DNA from: Luidia sarsii
Lineage: Eukaryota > Echinodermata > Asteroidea > Paxillosida > Luidiidae
Direction of reading: 5' to 3'
NCBI GenBank assembly: GCA_949987565.1
Contig: OX465107.1
Location: forward strand, 11,847,721 to 11,911,720
DNA length: 64,000 nucleotides
This document shows positions 1 through 10,749 of this stretch, one piece after another (positions within the stretch are counted from its first letter, which is position 1; each line of letters opens with the position of its first letter). The position numbers were made by a program, and so were the translations under genes. The notes under the pieces were generated by a model, which worked only from the letters and a program-made list of their open reading frames with translations, did no database searches and was not told where the DNA came from.

Positions 1-25
1 CAACGTCTCTGGCAGGAGAACCTGG

Positions 26-232
26 TCGTGTATTTTTATATTAACCGCAAGCTCTGAGCAAGGGGCCGGCTTGTAAAGCCTTGTCGTTGCTCACAAAGCA
101 CTACACATTGGCAAGGACCAGAGCTTCAACCGCAAGCTCTGAGCGTGGAGCAAGGATAGGGCTCCTAAAGCCATGGCGGTGCTCACAAAGACAGATTTAA
201 AAGCAACTGCCGGTGCTCTGGATTGATCTTAA
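26..232. repeat. Dispersed repeat (CTCTGAGC family), copy 1
   Basis: This segment contains the phrases AAGCTCTGAGC, GAGCAAGGATAGGGCTC and GGTGCTCACAAAGACAG. They recur at about 54520-54655, 56455-56610 and 57352-57552. The family is unidentified. No coding potential was seen. Confidence 0.7.
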
Positions 233-336
233 GAACCCCATTATTACCCCAATTCATGTTTTTTTCGGTAGTAAAATAACTTGTTGCTGCTGAGCGCTGA
301 TGATCATGCAGAGAGGCTTGAGTAGCGCAGCGTTCG

Positions 337-490
337 TACACATGTACACATGTACATTATGTACGCAGCCATGCGGCCGCTGTACATGTACATTGTACAT
401 GTACGTGTATACTGTGCACGTACATGTACAGTGTACATTTACATGTATGTACACTGTACAGTACATGTACATAATGTACGCACACATACA
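337..490. repeat. TGTACA-rich self-complementary simple repeat
   Basis: The tract is built from overlapping TGTACA and ACATGT words, each its own reverse complement. The apparent Tyr/Cys/Val/His-rich reading frames on both strands come from the repeat and are not genes. Confidence 0.85.
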
Positions 491-810
491 GTGTGTGCAA
501 GAACGTGCTTCACCTAGAGACGGAAACCAGACCTAGACTTGACAAGCTCTCTAACGTCGCGAAGAGAAAACGGTCATTTAAAATGCGCTACTACTTTTCA
601 ACCTCGGCCATTATCTGGATGCGCGATGCAATTATAGCTTTCGATCGGTACCGGTTTGAATGTACTTTCATCGTTTCTAAGTTATAGTTCTGTATCTCTG
701 AATGTTGTTTCCGCGTAATTTGATATTATTCCTTAGACATTAATTTTGAAAGTGATATTAAAGGAAAAAGGAATATACAGGCTTCAATTTGAGGGTTATT
801 TAATTGCAGT

Positions 811-941
811 CCGAGTAACTTGGACCTGACAAGTCCACCTTTTTTAATCGAATTTTGAAATTTTGAGGTTCGGGTGACTGTAGGGTCGAAGTCGAACCGA
901 GTCAAAACCCTGCTGGCGCGTAGTCCGAGTAACTTGAAGCC
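811..941. repeat. Fragment of AGTCCGAGTAACTTGG inverted-repeat element
   Basis: An arm resembling that of the 93-bp hairpin at 37070-37162 occurs at 811-846, and the same end motif recurs in direct orientation near 921. The opposite arm is missing here, so this is a partial or rearranged copy. The duplicated block carries the same fragment at about 62069-62200. Confidence 0.55.
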
Positions 942-1387
942 TTGTGTGACCAGTCGTGGTTCCCAGACAGGTCTCCATAAAAATCCCTTTGGTGCAACCA
1001 TGAAGATTTGATTTTCTTTCCTTTCTCAGCATTTAGAGAGACAAACATCTTCTCCACTGCTTATTGATTTAAATGAGTAACAGATATTAGTACCATTTAA
1101 TTAATTATATTCAGATGGTATAACATAATGTTCAACCTAACTTCAGCAACGGAGGGAAACCTTTTGTGAAAAAATTAAAAACCCTGAAGGCAACAACTAA
1201 AAAATGTGCCAAGCTTATAAGAAATAAACGTGTACTCACCACCCGGATCGGAATGACCGATGATCGTGCCAAAGTCTGGACAACTCTCGCTTAAGATTAA
1301 ATTCGATCAAGCAGAGAGCAAGTTGAACGTGTCGAGTCTATCTGGGTGATGATATCCAGACAAAAGGCCAGATATTCCTTCTCGTAG

Positions 1388-2112
1388 GGGGCCAGATGTT
1401 CGGATCCTAGCAAGACCTTCCTAAATGCCTTTAAGGAAGGTTCTGCAAGAATTTCAACTCAAGAGGTAGAATGCCTTTGACGAAGGTCCTGCCATAATTG
1501 CAACTCAAAAGGTAGAATGCCTCTAAGGAAGGTTCTGCCAGAATTGCGACTCAAATGCTAGAATGTCTTTAAGGGAGGTCCTGCCAGAATTACAACTCAA
1601 AAGGTAGAATGCCTCTAAGGAAGGTCCTACCAGAATTGCAACTCAAAAGGTAACATGCCTCTAAGGAATGTTCTGCCAGAATTGCGACTCAAATGCTAGA
1701 ATGTCTTTAAGGAAGGTCCTACCAGAATTACAACTCAAAAGGTAGAATGCCTCTAAGGAAGGTCCTACCAGAATTGAAACTCAAAAGGTAACATGCCTCT
1801 AAGGAAGGTCCTGCCAGAATTGCAACTCAATTGGTAGAATGCCTTTAAGGAAGGTTCTGCCAGAATTGCAACTCAATAGGTGCCTTTGAAGAAGGTCCTG
1901 CCAGAATTGCAACTCAAGAAATAGAATGCCTTTGACGAAGGTCCTGCCAGAATTGCAACTCAAATGGTAGAATTCCATTAAGGAAGGTCCTGCCCGAATT
2001 GCAACTGAAATGGAAGAATGCCTTTAAGGAAGGTTCTGCCAGAATTGCAACTCAAAAGGTAGAATGCCTTTGAGGAAGGTCCTGCCAGGATTGTAACGTC
2101 AGGCGCTCTACA
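1388..2112. repeat. 46-bp minisatellite inside a foldback element, copy A
   Basis: About 15 imperfect copies of a 46-bp unit run through this stretch, with the core GCCTTTAAGGAAGGTTCTGC followed by CAGAATTGCAACTCAA. The left edge (1388-1440) reads like the reverse arm of the foldback family seen at 55943-56051. The right edge (about 2080-2112) reads like the forward arm, ending in AACGTCAGGC. The array therefore looks like internal expansion of the inner part of one foldback element. A second copy lies at about 62990-63535. Confidence 0.8.
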
Positions 2113-2204
2113 TTTAAACAAAAAATGCACAAACCTATGGTAGTATAACGTGCCGGTAGGCCCTCCCTTGTGTTGTGTAGGCCAGTGAGAGTTTTTGTTA
2201 CAAA

Positions 2205-2315
2205 AGGTCACCACTGCCACCACCGCCACCACCACCATTGCCACCATTACCACCGCCATTATCACCGCCAGTACCATCGCCATTACCACCGCCATAACCA
2301 CCATTACCACCGCTA
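2205..2315 (+). repeat. CCA-rich minisatellite, left of the THAP-element array
   Basis: This is a tract of degenerate CCACCATTACCACCG words. The same type of tract resumes at about 13751-13803, immediately right of the last THAP-derived element, and occurs again at about 63635-63742. The array at 2316-13749 therefore appears to interrupt one minisatellite. Confidence 0.8.
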
Positions 2316-2936
2316 TAGACCCGTCTTCGATGACGTCACGGTTTTGTTTATCGGCCATCTTGGATTACACACATGAGCAAGTCGTTACCGCCGTTACTAA
2401 GTCAGCTGTGCATACAAACAACTCCACATGCACGGCGGCAAGTTTTGAACTCTTCGTAGTTGTACTACTACTACTACTACTACTGCGTTTTACTATAGTA
2501 TTACTAGTTGTGCCATGGAGGAATCTCTTTTTATTCCTCCGTGGTTGTTTCATGGATTGGAGGTACTTGTTTTGTTGAAAAATTATTAACTTTTGCGCTG
2601 TCCTTGGCTGTGGAAGCAGGGGGGGATCGTGATAAGAAATATTTTTATCGTTTACCCGCTGTACTGACAAGAGAAGGTGACGCAACTCGAACACTTTCGC
2701 TAAAAAGATGGACGAAATGGTTGTGGCGGGTTAATTGTGTACGGATCTATTTCAGCAATAAAGCCGAGAATGTCGAGAGAACTGTAATAAGCCGACCGTG
2801 CAGCATTCGAATTCGCCATGATGACTAACGTAACGTTAAACGAACTCAAACGTGCGAGCGAAAGCGTATGTTTGTACTCCAAGATGGCGGATCTCGCTGT
2901 TTCTAGTAGCAACGTGACGTCAGTAATAAGGGTCTA
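2316..2936 (+). mobile_element. THAP-derived TIR element, copy 1
   Basis: This 621-bp element starts TAGACCC and ends GGGTCTA. Its ~25-bp imperfect terminal inverted repeats share TAGACCC, then TGACGTCACG, and a subterminal CCATCTTGGA. Internally, about 2582-2825 resembles a THAP zinc-finger coding region: a Cys-x4-Cys pair, an RLPAV motif and a WTKWL motif. The expected C-terminal Cys-x2-His pair is not recognisable. In this copy a run of seven G near 2619-2625 shifts the frame (copies 2-4 have six), so it cannot encode the domain. It is best read as a non-autonomous element descended from a THAP-domain transposon; the superfamily is an inference. Confidence 0.75.
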
Positions 2937-3295
2937 TACCGGTACATGTACTGAAAATACAGTACATGTACATGTACGTACATGTACATGTACATCATAC
3001 ATTACATACGTACATGATGGACACGTACTACATGTAGAGTACTGTACACGTTGCGATGCACATGTCTATTGTACATGCGTACTGTACATGTACAATGATT
3101 GTACATGTACATGTACAATGTACATGTACATGTACAACTAATGAATTATACATGTACATTGTACGTGTACATGTAGTGTGGATGTACATGTACATGTACA
3201 TGTAGTGTACGTACGTGTGCTGTACATGTACAGTACGTGTAAAATACAGTACATGTACATGTACAAGTACATGTACATGTACATGTACATTCAAT
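2937..3295. repeat. TGTACA-rich tract, spacer 1
   Basis: This self-complementary TGTACA repeat directly follows the first THAP-derived element. Equivalent tracts follow copy 3 (8963-9342) and copy 4 (11366-11722) but not copy 2 or copy 5. The open frames here are repeat artefacts. Confidence 0.85.
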
Positions 3296-3720
3296 TTGCT
3301 GCTTCCATCAATTTATAATTGATGATATCCGAATTTGTACCTTTTGATCAATGATCATCAGCTTCGGGTGGTCTTCAATAATAATGTGTCAGTGTAATGC
3401 GTCACTTGACATTAAAGCTGCATTTTTTTAACTGGGAAGAGTTATCGTATTGTACATGTTGCTTCAGGTTGGAACTTTGCTTGAGTTTAGAATCGACAAT
3501 TTTAAAGATGAAATTTAACTGACATGACATGATTTTCACGTCAAACCTCACTAACATTTTCACTTGAACAATTTTGTACATACATGCCATTGTACTGCGC
3601 CATGCATAATAATTATGGCTTACTGAAGTATTTTAGTGTGCTGCACCCTTTACTCGCGACGAAATCCAAAAGCCCGCCGTCAACGGCCATGCCCCGTAAT
3701 TTAAATCGGGTTCGCTAACA
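3296..3720. other. AT-rich spacer of the composite repeat, no gene seen
   Basis: This ~425-bp segment recurs at about 9343-9771 and 11723-12152 with few changes. The minus-strand frame at its centre is short, starts weakly and resembles nothing recognised. It is annotated only as part of the 2.4-kb composite unit. Confidence 0.6.
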
Positions 3721-4190
3721 TGTATAAGATGTCCGTAACTGTTGCGGAACACAAGTGGCCTTGTGTGAAAGACGCTCGCCTGCCAACGTGTAGGTTCGTG
3801 GTTCGATCCCGGGGGTATTTTTAACTTATTTTTTTCTCAGCACGATAGTGCGGTATAAGGTGTTTAAAAAACTCCCGCAAACACCAACGTCGCATGTGGC
3901 GCATCTAGATGGGTCGCTGTGACGCTGGGACTGTCCTCGTAATCCAGGTTCGCGTCTTCGTAAAGGGACACATGCGTTTGGTCGACTCGGCGGCCAAGGT
4001 CTAGGGGCCGCTGTGTTTCCTCCCTCACATGGCGCATGGGTCTACGGGCCTATATGGATGAGGGCAGGGAAGGACGTGCGGTGGACCGGTACCGAGGCCT
4101 TAAGAGCTCTAATAGATCCGTGCACACGGGACGACCCTGGAGGTCCCGGGGATCTGAAAGCTTGGTCTGACACCGCATAACTTTTTTTCT
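3721..4190 (+). mobile_element. tRNA-derived SINE, long copy 1
   Basis: The head resembles a tRNA gene: an A-box-like GTGGCC segment near 3754 and a good B box GGTTCGATCCC at 3800-3810, both internal RNA polymerase III promoter elements in true tRNA genes. A unique ~370-bp body follows, to about 4190. The same body is found forward at 9772 and 12153, truncated at 4457, 8104, 10508 and 12887, and in reverse at about 15010, 17430 and 19850. Confidence 0.75.
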
Positions 4191-4456
4191 CGCAAACTTT
4201 GATTTTTTAAGTGTTTCGTGCTCGTTTTTTCTATTCATTTTAAGCTGTTTGGTCTTCCGAAACACCTTTTTTTTCCCAATACATTTTTGTTTTTTTCTCC
4301 CCTTTTTGTCCATCTGTTTCGGTCTTCCGAAACGGCTCTTGTCTTCGTTCTGTTTTGTTTTCCTATTCAACTTTTTTCTTAGTTGTTTCGGTCTTTCAAA
4401 AACAGCTCTTTTTTTCGTTTTTTTGTAAATACCCTTTTTCACTTTTTTTTTTTACG
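4191..4456. repeat. T-rich segment with three GGTCTTCCGAAAC-type repeats
   Basis: This T-rich segment contains three imperfect repeats of about 68 bp, marked by GGTCTTCCGAAAC (twice) and a diverged GGTCTTTCAAAAAC. It links the long and short SINE copies. Equivalents lie at about 10245-10507 and 12620-12886. The lysine-rich minus-strand frames here reflect base composition. Confidence 0.6.
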
Positions 4457-4698
4457 TGTATAAGATATCCGAAACTGTTGCGTAACACAAGTGTCCTTAT
4501 GCGAAAGACGCTCGACTGCCAACGTGTAGGCTCGTGGTTCGATCCCGGGGGTATTTTTCACTTATTTTTTTCTCAGCACGACTGTGCTATGTTAGGTGTT
4601 TAAAAAACTCCCGCAAACACCAACGTCGCATGTGGCGCAATTCGATGGGTCGGTGTGATGCTGGGACTCTCCTCGTAATCCAGGTTCGCGTCTCCGTA
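4457..4698 (+). mobile_element. tRNA-derived SINE, short copy 1
   Basis: It has the same head and B box as the long copy but stops exactly where the next THAP-derived element starts. It matches the first ~240 bp of the long SINE. Confidence 0.7.
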
Positions 4699-5319
4699 TA
4701 GACCCCTCTTCGATGACGTCACGGTTTTGTTTATCGGCCATCTTGGATTACACACATGAGCACGTCGTTACCGCCGTTACTAAGTCAGCTGTGCATACAA
4801 ACAACTCCACATTCACGGCGGCAAGTTTTGAACTCTTCGTAGTTGTACTACTACTATATACTACTACTGCGTTTTACTATAGTATTACTAGTTGTGCCAT
4901 GGAGGAATCTCTTTTTATTCCTCCGTGGTTGTATCATGGATTGGAGGTACTTGTTTTGTTGAAAAATTATTAACTTTTGCGCTGTCCTTGGCTGTGGAAG
5001 CAGGGGGGATCGTGATAAGAAATATTTTCATCGTTTACCCGCTGTACTGACAAGAGAAGGTGACGCAACTCGAACACTTTCGCTAAAAAGATGGACGAAA
5101 TGGTTGTGGCGGGTTAATTGTGTACGGATCTATTTCAGCAATAAAGCCGAGAATGTCGAGAGAACTGTAATAAGCCGACCGTGCAGCATTCGAATTCGCC
5201 ATGATGCTTAACGTAACGTTAAACGAACTCAAACGTGCGAGCGAAAGCGTATCTGTGTACTCCAAGATGGCGGATCTCGCTGTTTCTAGTAGCAACGTGA
5301 CGTCAGTAAGAAGGGTCTA
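4699..5319 (+). mobile_element. THAP-derived TIR element, copy 2
   Basis: This copy is 621 bp with the same TIRs as copy 1. A six-G run keeps the THAP-like frame open across the Cys-x4-Cys, RLPAV and WTKWL motifs, up to a stop near the right TIR. It lies directly upstream of the Ulp1-type gene and forms the left border of that cargo. Confidence 0.75.
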
Positions 5320-5675
5320 TACCGGTGTAGCAGTCTCAAATGGGTGGCATGATAGAATGGGTGGACTGCCATATATGGGCAAACAAGCAGGCGTACGTAA
5401 TGCGCAGTGCATACACAAGTAGGGTCCTGCTATTGCCGTGCTGAGTTGTTTATTCGCATTCGCAAGATGGAGTCGGCCAATGTGACAGCGATGAGCGAGC
5501 GATCCACTCGATTTCACGCCTTTCGAGTGAAATGTGCAAGAATCCGACAGTATCTGTGTACGAAAACCTACCAATCTGATGTAACAGAGTATGAGAAGAA
5601 GGCAACGAGACGTCAATCCGGGAATTTTGTATACGACGAGGAACGTAAGTGAGATACCATTGCCACATTAGTCTT

Positions 5676-6005
5676 ACTACTTTTACTAGTACTACAAAGT
5701 ACTAGTACTTAGTACTACTACTAGAACTACTACTAGTACTAGTACTTGTACTGTAGTAGTACTAGTAGTACTACTACTAGTACTAGTACTTTAGTAGTAG
5801 TAGTAGTACTACTAAAAGTAGTACTAGTTGTACATAGTACTTAGTAATACTAATACCAGTAATAGTAGTAGTAGTAGTACTACTACTACTTACTACTATA
5901 CTAGTACTAGTAGTAGTACTAGTAGTACTAGTACTAGAACTGGTACTAGTACTGTAGTACTAGTACTTAGTAGTACTACTACTTAGTAGTAGTAGTAGTA
6001 CACTA
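5676..6005. repeat. TACT/AGTA self-complementary simple repeat, intronic
   Basis: This ~330-bp tract is made of TACTAGTAC-like words, largely palindromic at short range. It lies in the intron between exons 1 and 2 of the Ulp1-type gene. A similar tract occurs at 60655-60870. Confidence 0.85.
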
Positions 6006-6540
6006 GTTATTAGGACTGTCAGAGTGAATGGCAATGTTTGTTCCCATGTGCGAAATGGAGCTTGAAAAATAGACAACAGTGTCAAAGAAATAGCACTTGC
6101 AATATTCCCCCAAATCATGATTTTGTGATTTTTTATGTGTCAACACTACCCGCTAGCTGTGTCCAAAACATGCGCTTTCATTCCTGCAAATGAGCCACAC
6201 ATACACGTCCCACGTGTATGATTTTTGTATTTTTCTACATAATAATTATCATGTAGAAAGTAGACTTTGTTACATAGGTGACCCATGAATGTGATTTTAG
6301 GGTTATTTGCGCCTGTAGGGTAGACACTTGCAGTTGTTATTATGGCAATGCAGACTGGTTTCTTGTAGTCTTCATGGTCTTGTGCACTCTCAGTCTCATT
6401 GCTGTTGCGTAGTTGCGACAAACTGTTCTTGGCAACCAGAACTAGACAAGTCTGTATTTAACAATGCATCTTTTATATATTGTTATTTTGATGATAACTG
6501 AATGGACATTTTTAATATTGACTGCTATGTTTTGTTATAG
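6006..6540 (+). other. Rest of intron 1, no gene seen
   Basis: This is unique AT-rich intron sequence ending in a normal acceptor. A 91-codon minus-strand frame inside it resembles nothing recognised and is not annotated. Confidence 0.5.
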
Positions 6541-6873
6541 GTGATGAACTCTTCCACACTGGTCACAGAGTGACGAGAAGTGATCAGGAAAGGCAGAGGG
6601 TGGTTGTGGAAGAGGAGGAGGCTCTTGACATCATCAAGTACTATCATGCCTCTCCGTCAACAGGAGGCCATAGTGGTATAAATACCACTTTGTCCAAGAT
6701 ATATATTAGACAAGACACCATTTCAGCAGTTCATGTTTGACACATTGATAACTCTGCCTTTGAGAAACGTCCTGCCAGGATCAAAACGTCAGGCCACTCA
6801 ATTTTGAAATTTGCATTTTGGTAATTTTAGTCAGTAAGCAGTTTTCAACATTTTTGATGTTCTCCGTTCACAG

Positions 6874-7776
6874 GTGATCCATGCCTATTTAGCAATGCTG
6901 CGAAGCCACCACAACAAGGACCAGCAAGTATTCATTCTGCCTGCCCATATCTTGCACCTATGGGAGAGTGGCAGATATCAAGAGTGGCTATACAGGGATG
7001 TAAGTAAAATAAATTAAACAGTACACCTGTGATGTAAATTATTTTTGTAAGTTCTAGTGGCAGACTTTATCTTTACTGAAGAGAATTCTTTTTTCAAGGG
7101 ATGTGGCCAGGAAAATAATGTTGGTTGTTTAGTAGGATAGATTATGTTGACATTGTTGTGTCATGACTCCTCCAGATTTCCTTCAGAGAACTCTCATGGC
7201 TGTTCCTACCCATCTGTGTGGATGGGCAGCATTGGCTACTTCTGGCAGCAGACGTCCCCAGCAGGAAGGTTTATCTTCTGAATTCGTTGCCAGGATACAC
7301 CAATGCTGAACGTCGTTTTTTCAACCACTTCATGTAAGTACAATGTATAATTTTGTATGTAAGAGAGTATAATCATGAATGCTAACGCAGTCTTGCCACA
7401 AGCATCATTTGTGTTTTGAAAATTCCTCTGGCACTATTTTCTGCACATTACCCACAACCGCATAATATGCCAAAAACATGGTAGTGCTGTTCCTTACTGG
7501 TTATTGGTGCGAAAAGAAAATGTTGTGAATGTTGTTCCTGATGATACTAAAAAAAACCAAAAGGTTTGAAAATGTAGTATGTTTGAAAGTGAGCAAATTT
7601 TCTACTGACAAACTGTGATAGATGTGGCTACAACTAGTTCATCTTTCTATATTTAAAGCACCTTCATGAATGAAAGATCCTCAATAACCATTGAAACACC
7701 GTGCCAATGGACGATGGAACTTCAGTATACATCCAAGCAGGCAGACACTACAAGCTGTGGAGTATTTGTACTTATG
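6874..7776 (+). pseudogene. Ulp1/SENP-type cysteine protease (C48) exons, truncated
   Basis: Three exons splice in one frame: 6874-6999, 7176-7333 and 7659-7776, each with AG acceptors and GTAAG-type donors. They encode an Ulp1-like peptidase domain. In C48 enzymes the triad is His-Asp-Cys with an oxyanion Gln. Here the His is in DGQHWLLL (exon 4), the Gln in KQAD and the Cys in SCGVFVL (exon 5). The usual Asp is Asn in YLLNSLPG, a substitution tolerated in some clan CE enzymes. Family members process SUMO-like proteins or act in transposons. The last helices and stop codon are missing: after the donor at 7777 only ~260 bp remain before repeats. It is a truncated gene unless a distal exon exists. 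Confidence 0.7.
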
Positions 7777-8103
7777 GTAAGAAAACTAAGATGCATTTCC
7801 CATATCAGCTTTTATGACAAAAGCATTTTTTCCTGAAAGATAATGTAGTCTGAGAGAAAACTAATTAGAGATATGTGGACATCTATTTGTCCAAAGTACA
7901 ATAAAACTCTGAAACCAAAACTGTGTACATTTAATGAAAAAAGCCTGCAAAGCTCAGCATCTCGAGGAAAGTGAAAAATAGACTGGTAAATGGACTGAAT
8001 CATGTGCATCTATTGTGAAATTCACCTTGTCAATTCATTTTCCTTTTTTCATTTTTCATTTTCGTTTTTTTGTAAATACCCTTTTTCACTTTTTTTTTTA
8101 ACG
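7777..8103 (+). other. Truncated intron tail of the Ulp1-type gene
   Basis: AT-rich sequence follows the last donor, and at about 8045-8103 it runs into the T-rich segment that precedes a SINE. No further exon with a protease C-terminus was found. Confidence 0.5.
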
Positions 8104-8345
8104 TGTATAAGATATCCGAAACTGTTGCGTAACACAAGTGTCCTTGTGTGAAAGACGCTCGACTGCCAACGTGTAGGCTCGTGGTTCGATCCCGGGGGTA
8201 TTTTTCACTGATTTTTTTCTCAGCACGACTGTGCTATGTAAGGTGTTTAAAAAACTCCCGCAAACACCAACGTCGCATGTGGCGCATTTCGATGGGTCGG
8301 TGTGATGCTGGGACTCTCCTCGTAATCCAGGTTCGCGTCTCCGTA
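8104..8345 (+). mobile_element. tRNA-derived SINE, short copy 2
   Basis: It matches the short copy at 4457-4698, including the B box, and is cut by the next THAP-derived element. Confidence 0.7.
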
Positions 8346-8962
8346 TAGACCCCTCTTCGATGACGTCACGGTTTTGTTTATCGGCCATCTTGGATTACAC
8401 ACATGAGCACGTCGTTACCGCCGTTACTAAGTCAGCTGTGCATACAAACAACTCCACATGCACGGCGGCAAGTTTTGAACTCTTCGTAGTTGTACTACTA
8501 CTACTACTACTGCGTTTTACTATAGTATTACTAGTTGTGCCATGGAGGAATCTCTTTTTATTCCTCCGTGGTTGTATCATGGATTGGAGGTACTTGTTTT
8601 GTTGAAAAATTATTAACTTTTGCGCTGTCCTTGGCTGTGGAAGCAGGGGGGATCGTGATAAGAAATATTTTTATCGTTTACCCGCTGTACTGACAAGAGA
8701 AGGTGACGCAACTCGAACACTTTCGCTAAAAAGATGGACGAAATGGTTGTGGCGGGTTAATTGTGTACGGATCTATTTCAGCAATAAAGCCGAGAATGTC
8801 GAGAGAACTGTAATAAGCCGACCGTGCAGCATTCGAATTCGCCATGATGACTAACGTAACGTTAAACGAACTCAAACGTGCGAGCGAAAGCGTATGTTTG
8901 TACTCGAAGATGGCGGATCTCGCTGTTTCTAGTAGCAACGTGACGTCAGTAATAAGGGTCTA
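8346..8962 (+). mobile_element. THAP-derived TIR element, copy 3
   Basis: This copy is 617 bp with the same termini. The THAP-like frame is open through the six-G run. It forms the right border of the segment that holds the Ulp1-type gene. Confidence 0.75.
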
Positions 8963-9342
8963 TACCGGTACATGTACTGAAAATACAGTACATGTACATG
9001 TACGTACATGTACATGTACATCATACATTACATACGTACATGATGGACACGTACTACATGTAGAGTACTGTACACGTTGCGATGCACATGTCTATTGTAC
9101 ATGCGTACTGTACATGTACAATGATTGTACATGTACATGTACAATGATTGTACATGTACATGTACAATGTACATGTACATGTAAAAATAATGAATTATAC
9201 ATGTACATTGTACACACGTACATGTAGTGTGGATGTACATGTACATGTACATGTAGTGTACGTACGTGTGCTGTACATGTACAGTACGTGTAAAATACAG
9301 TACATGTACATGTACAAGTACATGTACATGTACATGTACATT
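8963..9342. repeat. TGTACA-rich tract, spacer 3
   Basis: It is the same tract as at 2937-3295 with small length differences. Open frames on both strands are repeat artefacts. Confidence 0.85.
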
Positions 9343-9771
9343 CAATTTGCTGCTTCCATCAATTTATAATTGATGATATCCGAATTTGTACCTTTTGATC
9401 AATGATCATCAGCTTCGGGTGGTCTTCAATAATAATGTGTCAGTGTAATGCGTCACCTGACATTAAAGCTGCATTTTTTTAACTGGGAAGAGTTATCGTA
9501 TTGTACATGTTGCTTCAGGTTGAAACTTTGCTTGAGTTTAGAATCGACAATATTAAAGATGAAATTTAACTGACATGACATGATTTTCACGTCAAACCTC
9601 ACTAACATTTTCACTTGAACAATTTTGTACATACATGCCATTGTACTGCGCCATGCATTATAATTATGGCATACTGAAGTATTTTAGTGTGCTGCACCCT
9701 TTACTCGCGACGAACTCCAAAAGCCCGCCGTCAACGGCCATGCCCCGTAATTTAAATCGGGTTCGCTAACA
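9343..9771. other. AT-rich spacer, second copy
   Basis: Near-identical to 3296-3720. No gene seen. Confidence 0.6.
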
Positions 9772-10244
9772 TGTATAAGATGTCCGTAACTGTTGCGTAA
9801 CACAAGTGGCCTTGTGTGAAAGACGCTCGCCTGCCAACGTGTAGGTTCGTGGTTCGATCCCGGGGGTATTTTTAACTAATTTTTTTCTCAGCACGATAGT
9901 GCGGTATAAGGTGTTTAAAAAACTCCCGCAAACACCAACGTCGCATGTGGCGCATCTAGATGGGTCGCTGTGACGCTGGGACTGTCCTCGTAATCCAGGT
10001 TCGTGTCTTCGTAAAGGGACAAATGCGTTTGGTCGACTCGGCGGCCAAGGTCTAGGGGCCGCTGTGTTTCCTCCCTCACATGGCGCATGGGTCTACGGGC
10101 CTATATGGATGAGGGCAGGGAAGGACGTGAGGTGGACCGGTACCGAGGCCTTAAGAGCTCTAATAGATCCGTGCACACGGGACGACCCTGGAGGTCCCGG
10201 GGATCTGAAAGCTTGGTCTGACACCGCATAACTTTTTTTCTCGC
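9772..10244 (+). mobile_element. tRNA-derived SINE, long copy 2
   Basis: A full-length match to 3721-4190, with the same B box near 9851. Confidence 0.75.
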
Positions 10245-10507
10245 AAACTTTGATTTTTTAAGTGTTTCGTGCTCGTTTTTTCTATTCATTTTTAGCTGTT
10301 TGGTCTTCCGAAACACCTTTTTTTTTCCAATACATTTTTGTTTTTTTCTCCCCTTTTTGTCCATCTGTTTCGGTCTTCCGAAACGGCTCTTGTCTTCGTT
10401 CTGTTTTGTTTTCCTATTCAACTTTTTTCTTAGTTGTTTCGGTCTTTCAAAAACAGCTCTTTTTTTCGTTTTTTGTAAATACCCTTTTTTCACTTTTTTT
10501 TTTAACG
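10245..10507. repeat. T-rich segment, second copy
   Basis: Same as 4191-4456, including the three GGTCTT-type repeats. Confidence 0.6.
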
Positions 10508-10749
10508 TGTATAAGATATCCGAAACTGTTGCGTAACACAAGTGTCCTTGTGTGAAAGACGCTCGACTGGCAACGTGTAGGCTCGTGGTTCGATCCCGGG
10601 GGTATTTTTCACTTATTTTTTTCTCAGCACGACTGTGCTATGTAAGGTGTTTAAAAAACTCCCGCAAACACCAACGTCGCATGTGGCGCATTTTGATGGG
10701 TCGGTGTGATGCTGGGACTCTCCTCGTAATCCAGGTTCGCGTCTCCGTA
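10508..10749 (+). mobile_element. tRNA-derived SINE, short copy 3
   Basis: Same 5' head and truncation point as 4457-4698. Confidence 0.7.

Larger units (their letters stand above)
1..2315 (+). repeat. Segmental duplication, copy A
   Basis: This block matches a second copy near the right end of the window: 1-445 pairs with 57327-57775, about 446-998 with 61683-62250, and about 999-2315 with 62598-63742. The match includes the TGTACA-rich tract, the 46-bp minisatellite and the CCA-rich repeat, with scattered substitutions. Copy A lacks the two insertions that split copy B, so it approximates the pre-insertion state. No convincing gene was seen in it; open frames here are short and most lie in repeats. 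Confidence 0.9.
5467..6740 (+). pseudogene. Gene with integrase-like zinc-binding N-terminus, exons 1-2
   Basis: Exon 1 runs from ATG at 5467 to 5644 and ends at a donor reading C|GTAAGT. Exon 2 starts at 6541 after TTATAG, and the split codon joins in frame. The ~125-residue product is rich in charged residues. It carries a YYHASPSTGGHSG motif like the HH half of the HHCC zinc-binding domain preceding retroviral-type integrases, and no CxxC follows. The frame ends in TGA at 6738-6740, just before a foldback-repeat fragment (6750-6870), so the link to the protease exons is either a missed splice or broken. Related domains occur in transposon-derived animal genes; a domesticated or mobile origin is inferred. 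The intron holds a TACTAG-type repeat. Confidence 0.6.

Noticed and set aside
1388..2112. CRISPR-like array (regular repeats of 46 bp)
   Set aside because: Units are contiguous without unique spacers, imperfect, and derive from a foldback element in a eukaryotic context.
254..3295. Tyr/Cys/Val/His-rich proteins on both strands of TGTACA tracts
   Set aside because: These frames are products of a simple self-complementary repeat and occur equally on both strands.
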